From NCBI GenBank assembly GCA_900549215.1, contig URNJ01000034.1, forward strand, positions 1 through 14,097: 14,097 nucleotides of DNA, given 5' to 3'. This DNA is from an uncultured Collinsella sp. GTDB taxonomy: Bacteria > Actinomycetota > Coriobacteriia > Coriobacteriales > Coriobacteriaceae. Below are positions 1-6,114 of this stretch, one piece after another; position 1 is the first letter of the stretch; the number at the start of each line of letters is the position of its first letter. The notes under the pieces are model-generated. The model saw nothing but the letters and a program-made list of their open reading frames with translations, made no database searches and was not told the origin of the DNA. Made by a program: the position numbers and the translations under genes.

Positions 1-41
1 GTTTCGATGGGGCCGTTCTGATAGCCCTGGATATCGTTCAT
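1..41 (-). CDS. 5' end of an unidentified gene (partial)
   Basis: Only the first 13 codons are inside the window, reading MNDIQGYQNGPIE; the rest lies to the left. The ATG at 41-39 is chosen because a GAAAGGA ribosome binding site (about 54-48) sits roughly 6 bases upstream. An alternative ATG at 48-46 in another frame touches that site and is unlikely. No family can be recognised from so few residues. A terminator-like hairpin lies directly upstream of the ribosome binding site. Confidence 0.5.
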   Translation of the reverse strand, partial: MNDIQGYQNGPIE

Positions 42-54
42 ACTTCATCCTTTC

Positions 55-74
55 AAAAAGCGCCGCGACGGCGC
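55..74 (-). terminator. GC-rich hairpin with T-run, terminator or attenuator
   Basis: Read on the minus strand, GCGCCG-tcg-CGGCGC (60-65 paired with 69-74) is followed at once by TTTTT (59-55). This is the form of an intrinsic terminator. It lies 46 bases after the stop of the 112-residue hypothetical gene, so it would end that transcript. It also abuts the ribosome binding site of the next gene (start at 41), so it could act as an attenuator in that leader. A possible -10 box (TACAAT, minus strand, 102-97) lies upstream of the hairpin. Confidence 0.6.
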
Positions 75-120
75 CGTAGCTGACAAGTTTCCTGCCATTG
101 TACCCGAACGCCACGCGTTC

Positions 121-459
121 TTACCTGCGACGCTCGCTCTCGAGCGTCCGGTCGAACGCCCACACCCACCAACGCATCAGATGAGTCTGCGAGCCATCCG
201 GTCGCTCGCGGGCCTGTTCTTCCAGATACAGTTCGGTCGCATGTCCGCCAAAACGAACCTTATAAGTCGCCGTACGAATGCCGTGGACCGTCAGGCCAAA
301 ACCGGTGGACGAGACAATCTCGTCAATCGTAAAGCAACGACCGTCGACCCAGCAGACGGTGACCGGCACGACCTGTCCGCCCGCAAGGATGCGAGCCACA
401 ACGTCCACATACTGCTTGTGCACGCGCCGAGTTTTGCCATCTGTCTGTCGATATTCCAT
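121..459 (-). CDS. conserved-looking hypothetical protein, 112 aa
   Basis: The frame gives a small soluble protein of 112 residues. It has alternating hydrophobic stretches that suggest a beta-rich fold, followed by an R/E-rich segment and the tryptophan-rich motif MRWWVWAFDR near the C-terminus. The central part (WVDGRCFTIDEI, then GIRTATYKVRFGG) recalls in style the small DUF6504-type proteins of actinobacteria, but that is only an impression. There is no signal peptide or membrane segment. The frame stays open upstream to 546. I prefer the ATG at 459-457 because a promoter-like pair (TTTACA, 18 bp, GATAAT) ends just before it. The AGGAGG here is only one base from the ATG, too close to serve as a normal ribosome binding site. 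It is divergent from the pit gene and its function is unknown. Confidence 0.65.
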   Translation of the reverse strand: MEYRQTDGKTRRVHKQYVDVVARILAGGQVVPVTVCWVDGRCFTIDEIVSSTGFGLTVHGIRTATYKVRFGGHATELYLEEQARERPDGSQTHLMRWWVWAFDRTLESERRR

Positions 460-466
460 GCCTCCT

Positions 467-496
467 ATTATCGAACGCATGTTTGCATGTTGTAAA
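467..496 (-). promoter_or_regulatory. candidate sigma-70-type promoter of the 112-aa hypothetical gene
   Basis: On the minus strand TTTACA (496-491) is followed after 18 bp by GATAAT (472-467). Each box differs from consensus at one position. Initiation about 7 bases downstream would fall at or next to the ATG at 459-457, giving a leaderless or nearly leaderless mRNA. The spacing and fit are seen directly; activity is inferred. Confidence 0.4.
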
Positions 497-709
497 GCGA
501 ACAGACTGTGGTTTTGGAGTGTCGGAGCAATCGCACGTGTCCGCATGGCGTGTTAGCAAAAAGAACACCCGCGGTCAACAGGGCTAATATTCAATTTTAG
601 TGCCAAAAAGTTCACTTCTCCCATCAGAACTCGGTAAAGAAACCCGCAGGAGGTGATACGATTTATCATGTTTTTGTAACGTGCCTGCAAACTTCGAGAA
701 AGCCCATAT

Positions 710-1759
710 ATGGACGTAACGTTCTCAACCTTCCTCGGCCAAATTGTGTCGAACCCAGTCCTTGCCGTCACCGTGATCCTCGCGTTGGGCGCCATCTTCG
801 TCAATGGATGGACCGACGCGCCCAACGCCATCGCGACCTGCGTCACTACGCGTTGCATGCCCGCCCGCGCCGCCATTCTCATGAGCGCCGCATTCAACTT
901 CCTCGGCGTGCTCATCATGACGCACTTTAACGCGAGCGTCGCCAACACCATCTCACATATCGTCGACTTTGGCGGAAACAGCACCATGGCGCTCGCCTGC
1001 CTGTGCGCGGCGCTGTTCTCCATCGTCGTCTACGGCGCCACAGCGTCGCGTTTTGGCATCCCCACCTCGCAAAGCCACAGCCTTATCGCCGGCCTGACCG
1101 GTGCCGCCATCGCCCTCGGCGGCGCGAACAGCGTCAACGTCCACGAGTGGATGAAGGTCATCTACGGTCTGGCGCTCTCCATCGGCCTGGGCTTTGTCAT
1201 GGGCTGGGTCCTGTGCAAGCTCGTCTCGATTCTGTTTGCCGCCGCCAACAGGCGACGCGCCAATGTCTTCTTTAAATACGCTCAGATCGCGAGCGCTGCG
1301 GCCATGAGCTTTATGCACGGCGCGCAGGATGGACAGAAGTTCATCGGCGTGCTCTTTTTAGGCGTGGCTTTTGCCAACGGCCAGACGAGCGTCGGCGACG
1401 CCGGCATCCCCATCTGGATCATGCTGCTGTGCTCGGCCACCATGGGCATCGGCACCAGCGTGGGCGGCGAGCGCATCATCAAGTCCGTCGGCCAGAGCAT
1501 GGTCAAGCTCGAGAAGTACCAGGGCTTCTCTGCCGACCTCGCGGGCGCCGCAAACCTGCTGCTTGCCACGCTCACCGGCATCCCCGTGTCCTCCACCCAC
1601 ATCAAGACCTGCGCCATCATGGGCGTCGGTGCCGTCAAGCGCCTTTCGGCCATCAACTTTGGCGTGGTCAAGGACATGATGTTCACCTGGTTCTTTACCT
1701 TCCCCGCCTGCGGACTCATCAGCTTTGTCATGGCCAAGCTGTTCATGATGTTCATCTAG
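710..1759 (+). CDS. pit: PiT-family inorganic phosphate transporter
   Basis: This is a 349-residue polytopic membrane protein of the PiT family (low-affinity phosphate permease, cation-coupled). The family's two inverted halves are visible. The N-terminal half has NGWTDAPNAIATCVTTR (about residues 32-48, equivalent to the GANDVANA signature) and IPTSQSHSLIAGLTGAAI. The C-terminal half has MHGAQDGQKFIGV and GIPVSSTHIKTCAIMGVG. Hydrophobic segments run through the whole length, and the size fits short bacterial members. The ribosome binding site before the ATG at 710 is weak (AGAAAG), but the next start would remove the first membrane segment. A PhoU-like DUF47 gene follows after 67 bases, the usual pairing for Pit transporters, so the two probably form one transcript. 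Metal-phosphate versus proton coupling cannot be decided from sequence alone. Confidence 0.93.
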   Translation: MDVTFSTFLGQIVSNPVLAVTVILALGAIFVNGWTDAPNAIATCVTTRCMPARAAILMSAAFNFLGVLIMTHFNASVANTISHIVDFGGNSTMALACLCAALFSIVVYGATASRFGIPTSQSHSLIAGLTGAAIALGGANSVNVHEWMKVIYGLALSIGLGFVMGWVLCKLVSILFAAANRRRANVFFKYAQIASAAAMSFMHGAQDGQKFIGVLFLGVAFANGQTSVGDAGIPIWIMLLCSATMGIGTSVGGERIIKSVGQSMVKLEKYQGFSADLAGAANLLLATLTGIPVSSTHIKTCAIMGVGAVKRLSAINFGVVKDMMFTWFFTFPACGLISFVMAKLFMMFI

Positions 1760-1826
1760 TCAAACCGAGCGTCCATCCGGACCGTAATACTTCGCCCACC
1801 CGTCTTCGCCTCGAAAGGACCCACTC

Positions 1827-2450
1827 ATGGCAAAGAAACCCGATTCGTTCTACTTCGACAACTACGTCGCCTGCGCCGACCTTGCCGTCCAGGCCGCCGA
1901 GCTGCTCACCAAGATTTTCGAGAACTTCGATCCCGCAAAGATTCACGATATGCTCAACAAGATGCACGCGATCGAGCATGCGGCCGACAAGAAGCACCAT
2001 GAGCTTGAGGACGCCCTGCTCACGGCCTTTATCACCCCGCTTGAGCGCGAGGACCTGGACCTGATGAGCTGCTCGCTCGACACCGTGCTCGACCGTATTG
2101 AGGGCGTCGTGCAGCGCGTCTACTTCACCAACATCCAGAGCATCCATCCCGATGCCATCGTCATCGCCCACAAGGTGACCGACGCCTGCCGCGCCATGAA
2201 GGACTTGATGGTCGAGCTGCCCAACTACCGCAAGTCCAAGACCCTGCGCGAACTCGTCATCCAGATCAACACGATCGAATCCGAGGCCGACGAACTCTAC
2301 ATCAACGCCATGCGCAACCTGCATGTCAACGGTAAGGATCCGCTCGAGGTTATCGCCTGGCGTGACGTCTACGCCTTCTTGGAGTACTGCGCTGACTGCT
2401 GTGAGAATGTGGCCGATGTCGTGGATTCGATTGTCATGAAGAACAGTTAA
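1827..2450 (+). CDS. DUF47 (PhoU-like) protein, Pit accessory/regulator
   Basis: This is a 207-residue, almost entirely helical protein of the DUF47 family (YkaA/TIGR00153 type), related to PhoU. Acidic motifs typical of the metal-binding three-helix repeats are visible: IEHAADKKHHELE (about residues 48-60), TPLEREDLDLM, IESEADELY and YCADCCENVADVVDSIV near the end. Such genes are usually next to pit genes, and the proteins are thought to modulate phosphate entry through Pit; that role is family knowledge. The start at 1827 is supported by GAAAGGA about 8 bases upstream. It is the second gene of the pit unit. A large inverted repeat begins 6 bases after its stop and may form the end of the transcript. 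Confidence 0.9.
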   Translation: MAKKPDSFYFDNYVACADLAVQAAELLTKIFENFDPAKIHDMLNKMHAIEHAADKKHHELEDALLTAFITPLEREDLDLMSCSLDTVLDRIEGVVQRVYFTNIQSIHPDAIVIAHKVTDACRAMKDLMVELPNYRKSKTLRELVIQINTIESEADELYINAMRNLHVNGKDPLEVIAWRDVYAFLEYCADCCENVADVVDSIVMKNS

Positions 2451-2455
2451 TTGGG

Positions 2456-2567
2456 GGTACATGTCCCACCGGTCGCGGGCCCGACCACTGATAACCCTTT
2501 TTCACTCCGGCTGCAAGCAGAGTCGTTCAAAAGGTTATCAGTGGTCGGGCCCGCTCCCTTATGTACC
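2456..2567. repeat. large inverted repeat, possible MITE-like element or 3'-end hairpin
   Basis: Positions 2475-2496 and 2533-2554 are perfect 22-base inverted copies (left arm from GCGGGCCCGACC, right arm ending GGTCGGGCCCGC). They flank a 36-base loop; four more A-T pairs can form if one C is bulged. A second, outer pair, GGTACAT (2456-2462) and ATGTACC (2561-2567), encloses it with unequal internal loops. There is no U-run after the stem, so it is not a standard terminator. It starts 6 bases after the DUF47 stop. It may be a miniature inverted-repeat element or a transcript-stabilising or terminating hairpin. Its copy number elsewhere cannot be seen here. Confidence 0.75.
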
Positions 2568-2579
2568 ACCATTGGGAAC

Positions 2580-2706
2580 TTTGGCTGATAGCCATAGCGC
2601 AATGGGGGTTTGGCTGAAGGGACCTTTGGTATCCGTTCGGACACTTTGGCCCTCGATGAGCGTTTGGCTGATTGCTGCTTTGGGTACTCTTTGGGTTACT
2701 TTGGGT
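2580..2706 (+). repeat. G+T-rich intergenic stretch with short direct repeats
   Basis: The spacer before the nitroreductase gene contains TTTGGCTGA three times (2580-2588, 2609-2617, 2663-2671). It then has CTTTGGGT three times (2678-2685, 2689-2696, 2699-2706), spaced 11 and 10 bases, close to one helical turn. The whole stretch is poor in A and C. An open frame on either strand through here looks like chance. The phased CTTTGGGT copies end about 30 bases before the start codon, where a regulator could bind. The promoter of the nitroreductase gene was not identified with confidence. Confidence 0.55.
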
Positions 2707-2737
2707 TTGTTTGATTTTTAATTGTTGGAGGGCTTGT

Positions 2738-3268
2738 ATGTCTTATTTGGATCTGGCTCGGGGTCGGTATTCTTGTCGTGAGTTTGAAGATCGGGCTGTG
2801 GAGCAGGCTGTGGTGGATGCCATTGTTGAGGCTGGGCGGATTGCTCCTTCTGCTTGTAATAATCATCCAACCCGTGTGATGGTGTTGGATACGTCTGAGC
2901 TTCTGGAGAAGGCTGCTGCTTGTCAGCCTCGGTTTGCTCGTGATGGGTCTATCTTTGGGGCTCCGCTTGTCTTCCTTATTTGCAGCGTTACCGATGATGC
3001 TTGGGTGCGCCCGTATGATCAAATGAATTCCAGTGAAATCGATACGTCCATCGTGTGTGATCAGATGATGATGGAAGCCACCGAGCAGGGCCTGGGAACG
3101 TGCTGGGTATGCCATTTTAAGCCTGAGGTGGCACAGGATCAGTTCAATCTGCCCAAGGGCGTCTATCCCTATCACATGCTCGTCTGTGGCTATCCTGCCG
3201 ACCACATCGCCGATCACGGGCATCGCGAGGCCCGCACCATTCCCCTCTCCGACTTCCTCCTCAAGTAG
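2738..3268 (+). CDS. nitroreductase-family FMN-dependent oxidoreductase
   Basis: This 176-residue protein belongs to the nitroreductase superfamily (FMN-binding, NAD(P)H-dependent reduction). Visible family features are GRYSCREF (residues 9-16, the RRSxRxF-type FMN phosphate site), APSACNNHP (36-44, matching APSxxNxQP), an acidic helix segment CDQMMMEATEQGLGTCW (107-123), and LPKGVYPYHMLVCGYP near the end. The substrate cannot be told. ATG 2738 is chosen over an upstream in-frame start because GGAGGG (2727-2732) lies 5 bases before it. It is monocistronic, with a terminator at 3317-3354. Codon use is odd: by my count only 2 of the first 60 codons after ATG end in C, against 25 of the last 40 codons. 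That suggests a recombined or mutationally biased 5' half. Confidence 0.88.
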   Translation: MSYLDLARGRYSCREFEDRAVEQAVVDAIVEAGRIAPSACNNHPTRVMVLDTSELLEKAAACQPRFARDGSIFGAPLVFLICSVTDDAWVRPYDQMNSSEIDTSIVCDQMMMEATEQGLGTCWVCHFKPEVAQDQFNLPKGVYPYHMLVCGYPADHIADHGHREARTIPLSDFLLK

Positions 3269-3316
3269 ATTTTTGGGACATGCCTTAAAACCCACCCTTG
3301 ACCGCTCACCCGTTCG

Positions 3317-3354
3317 CCGAGTTCTGCGCCACTATGTGCAGGGCTCGGTTTTTT
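3317..3354 (+). terminator. terminator of the nitroreductase gene
   Basis: CCGAG (3317-3321) pairs with CTCGG (3344-3348), with inner CTGC/GCAG pairing, and is followed at once by TTTTTT (3349-3354). It lies about 50 bases after the nitroreductase stop on the same strand. Confidence 0.75.
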
Positions 3355-3379
3355 ATGTTACGCACCCCGGCACAGTCAT

Positions 3380-3409
3380 AAAAAAGGGCCCGCAAGCTGC
3401 GGGTCCTTT
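3380..3409 (-). terminator. terminator of the yggS-sepF-yggT-divIVA unit (possibly bidirectional)
   Basis: Read on the minus strand, a stem of AAAGG-x-CCCGCA and TGCGGG-x-CCTTT with a three-base loop ends in TTTTTT (3385-3380). It lies about 27 bases after the divIVA stop. The A and T flanks are symmetric enough that it may also catch readthrough from the nitroreductase gene on the plus strand. Confidence 0.8.
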
Positions 3410-3435
3410 CTAGGCACTAAATTGTAGGCCGAATG

Positions 3436-4110
3436 TTAGTCCAGGTCGTCGGCAGCGAAGTTGTCGATCGGGGCAAAGGGATCGGCCACGGGGACAACCG
3501 GGTCAGCGACGGGCAGCGGCTCGGCGGGAACAGTCACCGCAGGAGAAGCGGCAGAACCGACCGGCGTGGAGGCCATGAGGTCGGCCGGGAAGGAGTTCTG
3601 GGCATCGTCCATGAAGTGCTGGATGAGCTTGAGATACTCTGCCTTGAACTCCTCACGGGAAGCCTTGAGACGATCGATCTCCTCGAGCTCGGCCTGCTTC
3701 TCGGTCAGAGCCTGGCGGATAACCTCGCGGGCCTTGGCGTCAGCCTCGTTGCGGATGCGCTCAGCGTTCTCGTTGGCATCGTTGACGATGGTCTCAGCGG
3801 TCTGCTGGGCAGCGATCAGGGCAGCGGAAATCTGGCGCTCCTGAGCGGAGAAGTCAGGGGCGGGAGCAGCCACGGGGGCGGCAGGAACGGCCTGGGCGGA
3901 AGCATCCTGAGCCTGGGCAAGCTGAGCCTGCGCATCGGCAAGCTGCTGCTCGGTAGCAGTCAGACGACCCTTAAGGTCGACGATCTTAGCGAGCATAGCG
4001 TCAACCTCGGAGGACAGCGTCTCCAAGAAGACGTCGACCTCGGCAGGATCGTAGCCACGCTTGGCCTCAGAGAAAGTCTGAGCCTGGATGTCTGCAGGGG
4101 TAATAGCCAT
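3436..4110 (-). CDS. divIVA: DivIVA-domain cell division/polarity protein
   Basis: This 224-residue protein begins with a DivIVA membrane-binding domain (MAITPADIQAQTFSEAKRGY, then DPAEVDVFLETLSSEVDAM). That domain targets curved membrane at poles and septa. A first coiled coil (about 32-72) rich in Q and A is followed by an Ala/Pro linker (73-86), a second charged coiled coil (about 88-165), and a proline/acidic tail (about 180-224). It is the actinobacterial Wag31/DivIVA type, a scaffold for polar growth or division. AAGGAG lies 8 bases before the ATG. It is the last gene of the yggS-sepF-yggT-divIVA group, 61 bases after yggT, and is followed by a clear terminator. Confidence 0.93.
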   Translation of the reverse strand: MAITPADIQAQTFSEAKRGYDPAEVDVFLETLSSEVDAMLAKIVDLKGRLTATEQQLADAQAQLAQAQDASAQAVPAAPVAAPAPDFSAQERQISAALIAAQQTAETIVNDANENAERIRNEADAKAREVIRQALTEKQAELEEIDRLKASREEFKAEYLKLIQHFMDDAQNSFPADLMASTPVGSAASPAVTVPAEPLPVADPVVPVADPFAPIDNFAADDLD

Positions 4111-4171
4111 AACAAGTCTCCTTTTTCATCGCCTCGGCGCTACACGCCCGACGTAAGTTACTAAGTCAGTT

Positions 4172-4453
4172 CTACACGAGTATACCTATAAGAAGCTGCA
4201 GAACCAGCCTCTGCACCAACTGCAACGCAATAATCGCAACGACCGGCGAAAAATCGATACCGCCCATCGGCGGGATGAAACGACGGAACAGGTTGAGCCA
4301 CGGACCGCAAACGCTATCAAGCACCGCGGCAATATCCTGGAGCAAACCACCCTGCTTCATGGGAATCCACGTCATAAAGCAGTAGACGACAATGAGCGTG
4401 GAATAGAAGTTGAACAGCGTGTTGACCAGCTGGACGATAGTGTAGATGTTGAT
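4172..4453 (-). CDS. yggT: YggT-family membrane protein with probable non-standard ATC start
   Basis: This is a 93-residue YggT-family integral membrane protein. It has two hydrophobic segments, about residues 3-30 (TIVQLVNTLFNFYSTLIVVY) and 66-92 (VVAIIALQLVQRLVLQLLIG). Between them is the family pattern WIPM followed by PWLNLFRRFIPPMGGIDFSPV. The first ATG in the frame is at 4375-4373, inside the first membrane segment, and would cut off 26 conserved-looking residues. No ATG, GTG or TTG occurs between it and the in-frame TAA of sepF. The codon at 4453-4451 is ATC, with GAGGAG (4465-4460) exactly 6 bases upstream, so ATC is the start best supported here. The role is unclear, but the gene is linked with sepF and division genes across Gram-positive bacteria and cyanobacteria. 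A single-base error (ATG read as ATC) is possible. Confidence 0.82.
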   Translation of the reverse strand: MNIYTIVQLVNTLFNFYSTLIVVYCFMTWIPMKQGGLLQDIAAVLDSVCGPWLNLFRRFIPPMGGIDFSPVVAIIALQLVQRLVLQLLIGILV

Positions 4454-4474
4454 GGGAATCTCCTCGTCTTGTCT

Positions 4475-5197
4475 TTACTTAAGGTAGCCGTCCGCACGAA
4501 GCTTCTTGAGATCGGAATCTTTGACCTCGCAACCGGCGGGCAGCACCATGAACACACGGTCGCCCACCTCCTTGACCGTAGCACCCAGACCGCAGGCAAA
4601 GCCGTAAGAGAAGTCCAAGACGCGCTTGGCAACTTCGGTGCGTACGCCCACAAAAATCAGTGCGACAGGCTGCTTGGTGCGAACGCGGCGCACCACGGTC
4701 TCCACGTCGTCATAGCTCTCGGGGCGCAGGACATAGGCCGGCAGCTGCGGCGTGGCGTTGATGATATTGCTCGCATAGGCCGAGGCATCGCTCGGTGCAG
4801 GCGCGGGCGCAGCGGCGGCACGGGCGCGGGTGTTCTCGGCGTAGCTCGACGGCGTGTCATAGGCACCAGGACGATAACCGCTCGCAACACTGTCCTGCGA
4901 GCGCGAAGGCGGGTTATACGTCGTGGCATGGCGGGGGTCATCGCCGACCAGCTGACCGGAGCGCGTGTACACCGCGACCGACTCGGCCTCACCGCGACGC
5001 GTCTGGCCCAGCAGGCCGTTGCTCGGCTCGTCCTGGGTGTAGAAGCCCTCGCCCGAAGCACCACTGTAGCCGTTGTTCTGATAGCCATCGTCGTAGCCAT
5101 CATCGTAGCCGTAGTCGTCGTCCTGGCCATAACCCTGGTCGTAACCCTGCTGGCCGCCCAGGTGCATCTTATTTTTAATCTCGTCAAGGAAGCCCAT
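4475..5197 (-). CDS. sepF: cell division protein SepF
   Basis: This 240-residue protein starts with a short amphipathic helix (MGFLDEIKNKMHL), the membrane anchor of SepF. A Gly/Tyr/Asp/Asn-rich low-complexity segment follows (about residues 14-50), then a longer disordered, Ala/Pro-rich linker to about 150. The C-terminal SepF core (about 153-226) includes AYVLRPESYDDVETVVRRV, VALIFVGV, VLDFSYGFACGL and VGDRVFMVLP. SepF polymerises, binds the FtsZ C-terminal tail and tethers FtsZ to the membrane where FtsA is absent, as here. The start at 5197 is supported by GAGAGGA about 8 bases upstream; a longer frame to 5248 lacks this. It lies 60 bases after yggS and 21 bases before yggT, in one operon. 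Confidence 0.93.
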   Translation of the reverse strand: MGFLDEIKNKMHLGGQQGYDQGYGQDDDYGYDDGYDDGYQNNGYSGASGEGFYTQDEPSNGLLGQTRRGEAESVAVYTRSGQLVGDDPRHATTYNPPSRSQDSVASGYRPGAYDTPSSYAENTRARAAAAPAPAPSDASAYASNIINATPQLPAYVLRPESYDDVETVVRRVRTKQPVALIFVGVRTEVAKRVLDFSYGFACGLGATVKEVGDRVFMVLPAGCEVKDSDLKKLRADGYLK

Positions 5198-5257
5198 GGT
5201 TGTGTCCTCTCGCGGTTTAGTGCAGGCGCCCCGATAATCAGTGCGCACTTCAGAGCC

Positions 5258-5995
5258 TTATTTTACTGCAAACTCCGGGCTAAATACTACCCTGCCCAGG
5301 CGAACGAGCGTAGAGCCCTCCTCAAGGGCAGGCTCAAAGTCCTCGCTCATGCCGCAGGAAAGCTCAGGCAGGTTCAAATCGGGATGCGCCGCCTCCAGCT
5401 CATCCCTCAGCTCACGAAGCCCCGCAAAGGTGCGGCGTGCCACATCCTTATTCCCCCGGGGCGCCATAGTCATAAGCCCCTGTACGCAAATTCCCTCAAG
5501 TTCCGCAAGCTCACCCGCGGCGGCGCGAATCTCATCGGGCGAAAAGCCTCCCTTCGACTCCTCACCACTCACATTGACCTCAATGAGCACACGCTGGGGG
5601 CCGGCGAGCTCGCCTGCCTCAATCTTGCGGACAGCACGGCTCGAGATCGCCTGCGCCAGATGCAGCGAACCCACCGAGTGAATCAGCTCGGCTGAGCCCA
5701 GCACCGCATTGATCTTATTGGTCTGCAGGTTGCCGATCATATCGAAGCGCACCTCGGGCAGCTCCGGATGCTCCGCCAGACCCGTGAGCTTGCGAACCAG
5801 CTCCTGCGGGCGGTTCTCGGCAAAATGGCGATACCCCACCTGGATGGCGGCAACGGTCTCATCGACACCAACGGTCTTGGACACGGCAATGAGGCGCGCG
5901 GCGTCGTGGGGGCGGCCCGCGCGATCGAGCGCCGCATAAAAACGTTCCAGAATCTGCTCGCGGCGAGCGCGCATCAAGTCCAAATAGTTATCCAT
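5258..5995 (-). CDS. yggS: YggS/PLPBP-family pyridoxal phosphate homeostasis protein
   Basis: This 245-residue single-domain PLP-binding TIM-barrel protein belongs to the YggS/PROSC family, which buffers pyridoxal phosphate and has no known catalytic turnover. RLIAVSK (34-40) holds the PLP lysine, K40. Further family motifs are FAENRPQELV, FDMIGNLQTNK, LIEVNVSGEESKGGF, VQGLMTM and ELSCGMSEDFEPALEEGSTLVRLG. The start at 5995 is preferred because GGAGG lies 9 bases before it; the frame open to 6079 has no such site. The gene is a regular member of the ftsZ-sepF-divIVA neighbourhood in Gram-positive bacteria. Here it opens the last division subcluster, with the pst operon upstream of it. Confidence 0.93.
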   Translation of the reverse strand: MDNYLDLMRARREQILERFYAALDRAGRPHDAARLIAVSKTVGVDETVAAIQVGYRHFAENRPQELVRKLTGLAEHPELPEVRFDMIGNLQTNKINAVLGSAELIHSVGSLHLAQAISSRAVRKIEAGELAGPQRVLIEVNVSGEESKGGFSPDEIRAAAGELAELEGICVQGLMTMAPRGNKDVARRTFAGLRELRDELEAAHPDLNLPELSCGMSEDFEPALEEGSTLVRLGRVVFSPEFAVK

Positions 5996-6045
5996 TGCCA
6001 ATCGCCTCCGCTGACAGCCAAACAAGTAGTCCCATGCTAACGCAA

Positions 6046-6077
6046 GAGCGCGGCCCCGCATGTGCAAGGCCGCGCTC
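6046..6077 (-). terminator. hairpin after phoU, probable terminator
   Basis: GAGCGCGGCC (6046-6055) and GGCCGCGCTC (6068-6077) are perfect 10-base inverted copies with a 12-base loop. They lie between the phoU stop and yggS. On the minus strand the stem is followed by TTGCGTT, a weak U-tract, so termination may be partial and yggS may be reached by readthrough. Confidence 0.55.
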
Positions 6078-6114
6078 ACTTAGGTATTTGCAATCTTTCG
6101 ACGAACGGGGTTAC

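Noticed and set aside
609..631. AGTTC-N13-GAACT inverted repeat upstream of pit, considered as a phosphate regulator site
   Set aside because: The arms are only 5 bases and do not resemble the CTTTACG repeat before pgeF; likely chance.
648..678. AGGAGG followed by a tiny ATG-TTT-TTG-TAA frame before pit
   Set aside because: The AGGAGG is 15 bases from the ATG and the peptide is three residues; a leader peptide cannot be supported.
2447..2644. Minus-strand open frame over the same spacer, overlapping the DUF47 stop
   Set aside because: It is also a translation of the inverted repeat, with no start signal; treated as non-coding.
2461..2721. Open frame on the plus strand across the inverted repeat and G+T-rich spacer
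   Set aside because: It has no ribosome binding site, reads through both arms of the inverted repeat, and its composition follows the repeats rather than a protein.
4179..4184. TATACT on the minus strand at the end of yggT as a separate divIVA promoter
   Set aside because: It matches a -10 box well, but no -35 box is found at 16-18 bp, so it is not listed.
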